Shown here: piece by piece, positions 1 to 9,205 of the stretch
Numbering within the stretch: the first letter of the stretch is position 1
Layout: each line of letters starts with the position of its first letter
NCBI GenBank assembly: GCA_907163345.1
Contig: CAJQUN010000487.1
Span: forward strand, 62,001 to 126,000
DNA length: 64,000 nt
Direction: 5' to 3'
Source: Haberlea rhodopensis
Taxonomy: Eukaryota > Streptophyta > Magnoliopsida > Lamiales > Gesneriaceae
Notes under the pieces: generated by a model
Told to the model about the DNA's origin: nothing
The model's database searches: none
Seen by the model: the letters and a program-made list of their open reading frames with translations, nothing else
Made by a program: the position numbers and the translations under genes

Positions 1-19
1 CTTTTCTTGTATTTTTGCC

Positions 20-60
20 TTACATTGGGGACAATGTAAGATTTAAGTATGGGGGAGGGA
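20..60 (+). other. Stem-loop followed by internal polypurine-tract-like block
   Basis: TTACATTG (20-27) pairs with CAATGTAA (32-39), and six bases later comes AAGTATGGGGGAGGGA (45-60). The same hairpin and purine block occur on the minus strand near 59984-60020. The purine block is nearly identical to the true 3' polypurine tract about 1.25 kb downstream, so the post-pol region is bounded by two purine tracts. It may be a second plus-strand priming site; that is inference. Confidence 0.6.
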
Positions 61-1293
61 TTAGTAGTGTGTTATTGTTTTTCTTATTTCAAAAATACAA
101 AAAAATCAAAAATTTTGAAAATTTTGAGCTCATAGTTAGTAATGAACAAATGTTTAGAGTCACTAGCCCATGATGAAACCTAATTGATATCATGCATGCT
201 TTTGAACATAGGTGAATTGTTAACCTTGGAACACTTTGAACTCTAATGCAAAGTTTACTTTAACTTAGTAGTTGAATATTTTGAGCACATTATTGTCATG
301 GCTTGTGAAGTGTGCATAGATTAGTGAAGATTGTGTAAATTTTGTGATGGTCTTAAGAAGTCTCTAATACATGCTAGAACTTAACTACATGCTCTTTGAG
401 GCGTATGTCTAGACTACTTGCAAACATGAAAGTGATATAGGCAATCTTTGATGCGTTTGAGCCTTTCAAACCTACCACGTAAACAAAATCAATCTCTAGT
501 ACCCTTTTTGAGCCTTAATGTAAAAGAATGGTGGTATGCTAAGCATACTAGACCCACATTCAACATTCTTTGACTAGCTTATCATCCTTCCCTTTAGCCT
601 AAATATGATTTTAATCCGTACCTTTTAAGGGAGTATGATGTATTTCATTCACATGCACTTGGAAATTCATTGAAATATTGTTGTGAACTTTATTGTCAAA
701 AGAATGAAATACATGAAAGAAAAAGGAATGCCTTGAGAAAATAGATAAAAATATGACTCCAAGGGGAGCCAAGGCACAAAAGAAGAAAAAAATGTTGAAA
801 CAAACCTTGAAAAATGAACAAGGTTTGAAAAATTCATACAAGAAGAGAAGTTTTAGTGTGCATTTCATTATACTCTCTTGTTTGATATATCTTTATCCTT
901 TCTTTCATAAGCCAATACCTGGGCCAAGCTACAAGCTAATAAAGACCTACTTGATTTATGTTTGCAAAGTAGCTAAGATAGTGGAGAAGAGTGTGCAAGT
1001 GAGCTTATACTTGTGTTAGTGTATGACTTGAACTATTGTGGATTTACATCTTTTGGAGCTATAAGTTGTACACAACATTTGTTTATGACCACACACACAC
1101 GTTCACTACTCTGTTGAGTATGAAATGTATAGGGATTGAACTTGTTCCACTGTTAACTATTCACCGCCTTTCATTACTGTGCATGTTAAAATTGTTGAGG
1201 CATTAAAGTGAGGACAAGTTGCTTTGTTATGAACTATGAGCTAACCAAAAATATTGTAGTTTTTATTTGTTTACTCGAGGTCGAATAAAGAGT

Positions 1294-1306
1294 AAGTATG
1301 GGGGAG
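1294..1306 (+). other. Polypurine tract of Athila-like element
   Basis: AAGTATGGGGGAG sits directly before the LTR start (TGATGTGACTAG at 1309). This is the expected position of the plus-strand primer. Confidence 0.85.
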
Positions 1307-1308
1307 TT

Positions 1309-2788
1309 TGATGTGACTAGAAATAGACACATCTATTGCGTTTAATTGTCTACGATTTGGTAGGTTTTGATGGATAATTTGATACGTATGCTACCTAATC
1401 GTGTATTTGTGTAATTGTAGGTACAATCGAAGAAAACGAGCTAAAAATGATGTATAAAGACCAAGAAAAGACATGGACATGACAAGGACTCAAAGTTGAT
1501 CAAGAAAAGGGCAAAAACATAATTTTGGAGGTGGCGATCGATCGCATGGAAGAGGCAATCGATCACCTATGGACAGAAACTTTTGCAACAAAATCAACGA
1601 ATCAGCGATCGATCGCCACATTCTAGCGATCGATCACCTGAGGCTACTGGAGGGAAGCGATCGATCGCCTCAAGTTTTCTGCTGAAAAAAAATAACGTAG
1701 CGATCGATCGCCACAGTCATAGCGATCGATCGCCGAAGAGTCCGAGAATTAGGAAATTAGGTCTTTTACCATGTTTAAAAGATTGTAACCTATTTTATCA
1801 GCCACCAACCTCATATACTCGTTTTTATCACCTCTTTTTGGACAGAATTCCATACTTTAGAATATAGTTAGGTTCTGAGAATAATTTTCTTTCAAGTTTT
1901 GTCAAGAACAACGCGAAGAACGGAACCGAAATCGACAAGCCGGAATCGTGATTCGTCTTAGTAATTTCTTTCCCTTTATTTATTTAATGATTTCGAACCC
2001 TATTTTGTTGATTTTGGATTCAATTATGCTAGGCTAAACCCTTAGATTCTTGGTTTAAGGGATATTTGCTTTTGGAATGAATCTCTTGTGAGAATTTTGA
2101 TTTGTTTTGTGAATTTAATTTCGATTTCAATCCTGTTTCTTGGTATCGATTTCAATGATTATTGTGTTTGTTTATTAGATTGATCACCTAGTATTCGTAT
2201 GCATAATCGATAGCTAATTAAGAAGCAACTAAGATTAATAATTACCGGCTGTAGGTGTTATTGAATTCTTAGGAGAAACGATTGGGTAATCAATAATTAA
2301 CGGCTGTAGTTTTTATTGATTAGATTTATCGACTTCACTAGTTTTGAAATCTATCATTGATTTAATCATTAACGGCTGTAGTTTTGATTAGAGATTTGAT
2401 AAGGGTCGGATTGAATGTTGTTTTCTCTTTGACTATGATTAAGGTGGATAGGAATTAAATTTCCAATCGATGAATAATTGAAAGAATTCGAATGTTAGTG
2501 GTTGATGATCGAGAGAGAATTTTCAAAAAGTAAAGTTGACCGACAACCAAGAATGGTTTCACTCTCATAAGTTTAATTCGTTTTAGTTAATCTCGTTAAT
2601 TAGTTTAATTTTTAGAATTTACTTAGTAGTAATCACTCAACCCAAAAATCCTTTTTTTTACTGTTCATTTTTAATTGGCACGAAAAAGTATTACCTTCCC
2701 TGTGGGATCGATCCCTACTCTCGCTACTACATACTTTTGTTATTAACTTGAGAAGGGTTAATTTGGGCGTACACGATAAACGCTACCA
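1309..2788 (+). repeat. Athila-like LTR (3' LTR, plus orientation)
   Basis: This 1480-bp LTR begins TGATGTGACTAG and ends CGCTACCA. It is homologous along its length to the LTRs at 2815-4270 (minus), 5045-13840 (split), 31644-33195 (solo) and 57313-58744 (minus). Near the 3' end it carries the family block GTGGGATCGATCCCTACT. Between 1534 and 1733 it holds seven complete or decayed copies of the palindrome GCGATCGATCGC. Confidence 0.88.
1534..1733. repeat. Cluster of GCGATCGATCGC palindromes in Athila LTR
   Basis: Perfect 12-mers lie at 1534-1545, 1605-1616, 1657-1668, 1700-1711 and 1722-1733. Decayed copies lie near 1553 and 1626. Spacing is irregular (about 20-60 bp), so this is not a simple tandem repeat. 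Equivalent clusters occupy the same place in the other Athila LTRs of the window. Confidence 0.85.
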
Positions 2789-2792
2789 CCTT

Positions 2793-2809
2793 CCCCGACA
2801 ACGGAGCCA
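2793..2809 (-). other. Primer-binding site, tRNA-Asp type
   Basis: The minus strand reads TGGCTCCGTTGTCGGGG, close to the complement of the 3' end of plant tRNA-Asp (TGGCGCCGTTGCCGGGG), the primer of Athila-type elements. It lies five bases after the end of the minus-strand LTR. On the other side only a few bases separate it from the end of the plus-strand LTR, so no internal coding region follows it. Confidence 0.8.
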
Positions 2810-2814
2810 AAATT

Positions 2815-4270
2815 TGATAGCATGTATCGTGTACGCCCAAATTAATCCTCTCAAGTTAATAGCAATAAGTACGTAGTAGCGTGAGTAGGGAACGATCCCA
2901 CGAGAAAGGACAATTTTTTGTTAATTAGTTCAGACGAAATTAAATGGGGTTTTTGAAATCAGTTAAACTCGTACTATGATGCAAAAATCTAAGAAGACTA
3001 TGAATTAACTAACATGCAAGAGTAAAATAAGAGTGATTAAATTATGAAAGAAAGGCGATCTTGGCTTCCGGTCGACTTTACACTTGGGTTTTATTATCTT
3101 AATCATCAATTCTCGTAAAGAATTCAATTTGTATATGGATATTTGCCTTGGAAACTTAATTACTATCTCACCTTAATCGTATTTAGGTAGCTCACGTGTT
3201 CTATTCTAACCCTTATCAGTCAATTAATCAAGATACACGTGATTAAGATTAAAAGATGATATTCATAAACTAGTGAGACACACAAAGTTAGACAATATAA
3301 CCCACTCGTCTATATTTAATCTAGTTGAATGTTTTTCCTAATAATTTAACAATCTCAACGCGCAAAATTATTAAATTTAGTTGCTTCATAAAACAAGCCT
3401 TAGATTGAACGCACAATTACTAGGTGATCACTCCAAGACACAACAATCCTATCAATCAAGTATAGAAAAACAATCAATACTCATTCAAAAATTGTTGAAA
3501 AAGCACATGACTTTCATAAGAAAAAATAAATGCCAATGTTTGTCTTCCTTAACCAAGAATCACAAAAGTGTTTAGCCACTCATGACTAAATTAAAAATAA
3601 TCAAATCTAATATAAAAAAGCATAAAATAGAAACAAACTAGGCAAACCATGTAGATCTTCACTTGTCACGGTTGTCATGCCCGCCTTCGCTTCGATCTCT
3701 GTAACCACCTTTGAACAATGATGAACTAGATATAAACTATCTATGAAAGTATGTAGCAGCATGTGTAAAAGTTTCTAGAGGTCTGATGGTCGAGGGGTAT
3801 TTATAGGAGGAGATGAGATGGCAAGAGTCCTTGTAGGAAGGAAAGAAATCAAGTTTCCATGGTGTATCCGGACTCCTCTGACGATCGATCGCGGATGACT
3901 GGAGATCGAACGTCAGCCTTCTTTTTTTTAATTTTTTCAACCTACTTCTCTCGGCGATCGATCGCGTTAAATCTACCGATAGATCCCCCTTCTTCAATTT
4001 TGTTGATTCAGCTACGCACGGCGATCGACCGGTGCTTTTGTGGCTATCAATCACGGTCCTTTGTCCACTTTTATGCATTTTTCTTGGTCTGCTTTGATCC
4101 CTTCCAAATCCTTTCTTGATCCTTATTCGCCATTGTTAGATCGATTTCCTCGATTACACCTACATTAACACAAGTATACGATTAGGTAGCATATGTATCA
4201 ATTTATCCATCGAACATACCAAATCATAGACAATTAAATGCAATAGATGTGTCTATTTCTAGCCACATCA
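2815..4270 (-). repeat. Athila-like LTR (5' LTR, minus orientation)
   Basis: Read on the minus strand, this 1456-bp LTR starts TGATGTGGCTAG at 4270 and ends CTATCA at 2815, followed by the primer site. A TATA box (TATAAATA, 3798-3805) is visible on the minus strand. A decayed cluster of GATCGATC palindromes lies upstream of it at about 3880-4030. Its outer end abuts plus-orientation internal sequence at 4271. Confidence 0.87.
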
Positions 4271-5044
4271 TCTAAGCGTGCAAACAACCACCATTCGACA
4301 TTCTTTGCCTAGCTTATCATCTTCCCTATTGAGCCTAAATATGAATTTTTAATCCATACATTTGAAGAGAGTATGATGTGTTTCATTCACATGCACATTT
4401 TATCATTGAATCAAATGTTTGTGAGCTTCATTGTCCAAAGTATGAAATGCTGAAACAAAAAAGGAATGCCTTGAGAATATAGAAAAAATATGACTCCAAG
4501 TGAAGCCAATGCATAAAAGAAGAAAAGAAATGAGTAAACCTTAAAAATGAACAAGGTTTGAAAAAAAAAATCATGCAAGAATATGAGTTTTTAATTGTGC
4601 ATATCATCATACTCTCTTGTTTGATACATCTTATCCTTTCTTTCATGAGCCAACACCTAGGCCAAGCTACAAGCTAATAAAGACCTACTTGATTTGTGTT
4701 TGCCAGTGGCTAAGATAGTGGAGAAGAGTGTGTAAGTGAGCTTATACTTGTGTTAGTGTACAACTTGAGCTATTGCGGGTTTTTCATTGATTGAATCTAT
4801 AATTTGTGCATGGCACTGGTTTATGATCACACACACGTTTGCTGCTTTTTTGGGTATGAAATGTCTAGGGTTTGAACTTGTTCCACTGTTAACTTTTCAC
4901 CGCCTTTCATTACTATGTATATTTAAAATTGTTGAGGCATTGAAATGAGGACAAGTTAGTTTGTTATGATGCTATGAGCCAACAAAAAGATTTTACTTTT
5001 GTATGATTTACTCAAGGTCGAGTAAGACTAAGTATGGGGAAGTT
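4271..5044 (+). mobile_element. Athila-like internal post-pol fragment
   Basis: This is a second plus-orientation copy of the region seen at about 539-1308. It begins abruptly next to the minus LTR and ends in a purine tract (AAGTATGGGGAAG, about 5030-5042) before the next LTR. No coding capacity is visible. Confidence 0.75.
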
Positions 5045-6169
5045 TGATGTGACTAAAAATAAACACATCTATTGCGTTTAATTACCTACGATTTGGTGTG
5101 TTTTGATGGATAAATTGATACATATACTACCTAATCGTATATTTGTGTAAATGTAGGTGGAATCAAAGAAATAGAGCTAATAACGATGAATAAAGATCAA
5201 GAAAAGTATTGGAGATGATAAGGAATCAAAGTAGACCAAGAAAATGCTTATAATGCAATTTTTTACTCGGATACATTGCGTCGGAAGAAGAAATCGATCG
5301 CTTATGCACAGAAAAGTTAGCAACAAAAACTCAAGACTGGCGATCGATCACCTGAAAGCCGGCGATCAATCGCCGAGAGGCAAAATGAAAAAAAAAAACA
5401 AAGATTACAAAGCCAGTGATCGATCGTCAGCTTATAGAGATCGATCGCTAGAAGAGTTTGGGTAAAAATAAAGCACTTGATTTCTTTCCATCCTATAAGG
5501 ATTCGTGCAATCTCCTCTCCTCCTATAAATACCCCTCGACCATCAGACCTCTAGTAGACACCTTTTACACATATTTTCATAGATTGTTCATATCTAGTTC
5601 ATCAAAGTTCAATGGCGGTTACAGAGAGATCGAAGCGAAGGCTAGTGTGACAACCTCGACAAGTGAAGATCTACATAGTTTGCCTAGTTTGTTTTTCTTT
5701 TATGCTTTTTATATTAGATATTTTTTTTTATTTAGTCATGAGTGGCTAAACACCTTTGTGATTCTTGGTTAAGGAAGACGATACATTGGAGTTTACGATT
5801 CTCATGAGATTAAGTTTTGTTTGTTAATTTTCATTGAATATCAATTGTTTTTTTTTATTTTTGTTGTCATGATTGTTGTGTTTGATGGTTAGATTGATCA
5901 CTTCACTTTTGATCATGCAATCTAATGCTAAACTAGATATCAAATACGGAATCGTTTGATCCATCTAATTTATGAAGCAACTAAGACTAATAAATTTTCG
6001 CTTGTGAGTTTGTTAAATTCTTAGGAAAAACATTGACTAGATTAATTATAGATGCTTGGATTATGTTGTTTAGCTTCATCGATCTCACTAGTTCTTATGC
6101 TATCATCGATTTAAATCTTAATCGCTTGTTTATTGATTGATTGTTTGATAAGTGTTAAACTAGAATGTT
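5045..6169 (+). repeat. Athila-like 3' LTR, left part (interrupted)
   Basis: This LTR starts TGATGTGACTAA and is broken at 6169 by the 7.3-kb element 6170-13448. It resumes at 13454, giving a restored length of about 1.5 kb. The sequence ATGTT is duplicated at the break. A clear TATA box (TATAAATA) lies at 5524-5531, and the decayed palindrome cluster at about 5290-5455 sits just upstream of it, in the U3 promoter region. Confidence 0.88.
5524..5531 (+). promoter_or_regulatory. LTR TATA box (Athila-like)
   Basis: TATAAATA is preceded by CTCC and followed by CCCCTCG. The same box is found in the minus LTR at 3798-3805. It marks the probable U3/R boundary region. Confidence 0.6.
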
Positions 6170-7904
6170 TGTGATACCTGAGGATTAATGTTAATCCTGG
6201 TGTGGTAATAATCCTTAATGGATTTTAATTGTGGCAATAATGAATTAATTGCGGTTTTGGGACTCCCGGGGATTTTAAATCCGGTTTTTGGAGTCATTGG
6301 ATCCAAGGGATGAGATTGTATTCTCATCGTGGCGATAACCTTGGAATTTGGTTTTTGGTGGAATCTGGGGTCCGGAGTACTTTGTACTGGGGCTGGTGAT
6401 AGAATTTGAGTTGGAGAGATAATTTTTGAAAACAGATGATTTTTAATGAGTCATGATGTATTTGTGGAGGACTTGGAATTTTGGAGACTTGGTATTATAT
6501 ATATGCCAAAAGGGCTCGGTGTGTAACCATTTTCCCCTCCTCCCTCTCTCTCTCCTCTTCCACGCCTCTTCCCCCATTTCCCAAACCCTCCTTTTCTCCT
6601 CCCATGGAAGAATCGAGCAAGGCTCAATCTCGGAGCCGGATTTCTCGAAGATAATCAGGTATTAATCTTCCCCTCGTCCTTATCTTCGATTTGATAGTAA
6701 GTTAAGAATTATGTTGGGTTTGGAAATTTGGGATTTTTGGTAAAAATCCGAAGTTATGTTTTTGGTGTTTTTATGGGTTTTAATAGAGTTTATGAAGTGT
6801 TGTGGTTGTTGGTAATTGTTGGTATGAGTTTGGGGAAGGATTTGAGGTGCTAAAATAGTGATTTTCGAGTTACAGGGTTCTACCGATCGATCGGTAGGAG
6901 TTACCGATCGATCGGTCGAGTGCCGTAGCGAAAAATGAGAAATCTGGGTTCTACCGATCGATCGGTAGAAGTTACCGAACTTTAAAAAAAATGGACATAT
7001 ATATTAGGAAATATATGGTGCCGCTTTTGAGCGAGAAATGATTGGGATGTTGTCGCTGTTGAGCGAACAGCGGTTATGACGCCGCTACTGTTGAGCGTGC
7101 GCAAGGTTAAAATGCCGATAATGTAGAGCGAGCGATGAAATTGAACTATGTAATTATTTGTTAGATATATGTGATATCTATAGTCATTGTTTCATGATAT
7201 AATCATATTCGATTGTGAAACTGGCATGGCAAGTGTGAAGTTAGTTAATCAATGAGATGATTAAACTGGCTTTTGGGAATTTGATGGTTTCGATCATTTT
7301 GAGAGCAGGAACAGCACAGGGGATCCGGATAAGGATGATGCCATCCAGGGAGTGTTTTAATATTCATAGCCTTTACATTGTGTAAACTATGAATTGTAAT
7401 ATTGTACTTATTGGATTTGGGATATTGGTATGCTCACCCCGTGTGGGGGTTGTCTCTGTTGGGGCAGGTGAATAGGTACATCGATGGCTTTGGAGTTGAG
7501 CTCGAGCTATGGATATGAGGTGCTTCCAGGATCAAAGTACCAGTGACGGTATTGAGCATGTATTTTATACATTTTATACACATACATTCGTTGATGCTCG
7601 CATGTGAGCATTGTTATATGTGTATATGTTTTGTATAAAAAGGGCATGGGCCTTTCTCTCTTCATTTATTGTTACATGCAATTAAGTATGGGATTGCAAA
7701 ATGAATTGAGATCATGTTAGTGTATTATAAGATGCATACATTGTAGTTGAATGGTATGGAGGTTTGGGCATTAAGTTGTTAATGCAAGAAATTTTATTAC
7801 TGGTATATTATGTTGTGTCAGCATGTAGTTGTTTATATGATTGTATGCACTAATGACAGGGATTAATACACTAATAGATGGTTAAGGGCACGGGGGTCCT
7901 TACA
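6170..7904 (+). repeat. 5' LTR of the LARD element
   Basis: This LTR begins TGTGATACCTGAGG and ends GGTCCTTACA; it is 1735 bp. A TATA-like run (TATTATATATATGCC) lies near 6493-6505. At 6881-6967 it holds three full palindromes TACCGATCGATCGGTA/T and one half site. This block lies within 6827-6990 (164 bp), which the 3' LTR replaces with about 15 bp. A GCCGCT..GAGCGA minisatellite-like stretch is at about 7020-7135. Confidence 0.88.
6881..6967. repeat. ACCGATCGATCGGT palindrome cluster in LARD 5' LTR
   Basis: Palindromes lie at 6881-6896, 6902-6916 and 6952-6967, with a half site TTACCG following. They sit about 380 bp downstream of the TATA-like run, so they are probably transcribed leader, unlike the Athila clusters upstream of TATA. 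Confidence 0.85.
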
Positions 7905-7908
7905 TTAG

Positions 7909-7927
7909 TGGTATCATAGCAGTGGTT
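7909..7927 (+). other. Primer-binding site, initiator tRNA-Met type
   Basis: TGGTATCATAGCAGTGGTT matches the usual TGGTATCAGAGC primer site with one change and lies four bases after the 5' LTR. Confidence 0.75.
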
Positions 7928-8494
7928 TGCTCTTTGGGGCTGTTGAGGGCCTGGAATATGCTGATAGGAATGGGTAGCACATATTTATGCATGATGGCAG
8001 TTAGTGTTGTGTGCACAGCTATTTGCTTATGTGCTTTTATGATATGGAATGTGGTATTGCTAACCATGGTGGTTGCAGGTTCATATGGAATACGATGAGA
8101 TGAGATTGATGGGAACGGTTGCACTTGATATGAAAGTGTTTTAAGAATTGGATATTTTAGGAAAAATCAGGAAATGAGAAACATTATACGCTGTCTAAGG
8201 TCGGGAATGGTGGATAACAGACAGTGGAATATGCGGGTATGATTTCCATATGATTATGGGATTTCAATTGATTTTGAGCATGCAAATATATTGCAATTAG
8301 AGTCCTGCTACGGGTATATCACCAACGATGGATCATAATGTTTGCCGCTCATATGTCGAAGCGATGGTTAATGCCTCTATCATATCATAGCGAGGGATAT
8401 TATTGAGCCGTCGATATAACGTAGTAGGATTTGTGGATTGTTGTGTTAACCTTGATGCAGGTGTATGGAAATATTGGTGAGATTATGCGGAATG

Positions 8495-8612
8495 GGCATC
8501 ACCTCTTGAGTCCAAAGGACAATGTGCACATGTACGGGGTCACCTCTTGCGCCTACGGGGCATGTGGCACGTGCATGGGAGTACCTCTTGGGCCTGGCGG
8601 AACAAAGTGATA
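8495..8612 (+). repeat. CACCTCTTG minisatellite-like module
   Basis: Three degenerate copies of a module containing ACCTCTTG and a following GGCA/GTGC stretch are seen. Related modules occur in the LTRs of the element at 46550-53913 and in the solo LTR at 54016-54957. Confidence 0.5.
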
Positions 8613-8621
8613 CATTCCTGA

Positions 8622-9205
8622 TTATGCCGCTGATTGTATGGCGATGGTTCTCGCCGCCGATTGTATAGCGATGGTTTATGCCGCTGATTGTATGGCGATG
8701 GTTCTTGCCACCAATTGTATAGCGATGTATGGCGATGGTTCTTGCCGCCGATTGTATAGCGATGGTTTATGCCGCTGATTGTATGGCGATGGTTCTTGCC
8801 GCCGATTGTATAGCGATGGTTTATGCTGCTGATTGTATGGCGATGGTTCTTGCCGCCGATTGTATAGCGATGGTTTATGCCGCTGATTGTATGGCGATGG
8901 TTCTTGCCGCCGATTGTATAGCGATGGTTTATGCCTCTGATTGTATAGCGATGGTTTATGCCGCCGTGTATTCATAGGGACGGTTCATTCCGCTATTCTA
9001 TTGGCGATGGTTCATGCCGCCGGGTATTATATAGCGATGGTACATTCCGCTACATCTATGGCGATGGTTCATACCACCGGATATTTATAGCGATGATCTA
9101 TTCCACTGATTCTATAACGAGGGTTTGTGTCGCTGGTCCTATAGCGATGTTCATACCACTGATTTCATATATCGAGGGCTCATACCGCTAATTTATAGCT
9201 CAGGA
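8622..9205 (+). repeat. 27-bp tandem array (54-bp dimer), decaying to the right
   Basis: The unit alternates between GCCGCTGATTGTATGGCGAT and GCCGCCGATTGTATAGCGAT types, each followed by GGTTCTT or GGTTTAT. About 12-13 well conserved monomers fill 8622-8970, and looser 27-30 bp copies continue to about 9205. The period is a multiple of three, so long open frames appear on both strands (8676-8975 minus, 8729-8977 plus). These repeat-encoded frames show no sign of being genes. Confidence 0.9.

Larger units (their letters stand above)
1..1308 (+). mobile_element. Athila-like Ty3/Gypsy element, 3' internal (post-pol) region
   Basis: This non-coding stretch lies between the end of pol (outside the window) and the 3' LTR. 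It matches, in opposite orientation, the region 58745-60020 that follows pol in the minus-strand Athila-like element at the right end of the window. It starts with a hairpin and a purine tract and ends at the true polypurine tract. No open frame here looks protein-coding; the short open frames (for example 753-1019) have no recognisable motif. The family call rests on that internal match and on the tRNA-Asp-type primer site at 2793-2809. Confidence 0.75.

Noticed and set aside
8676..8975. Ninety-nine-residue open frame of repeated PSLYN/PSPYN units on the minus strand
   Set aside because: It is produced by a 27-bp tandem repeat whose period is divisible by three; the sense strand is equally open, and no start context or motif supports a protein.
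8622..9205. CRISPR-like regular repeats
   Set aside because: The repeats are head-to-tail without unique spacers and lie inside a plant LTR retrotransposon; there are no cas genes.
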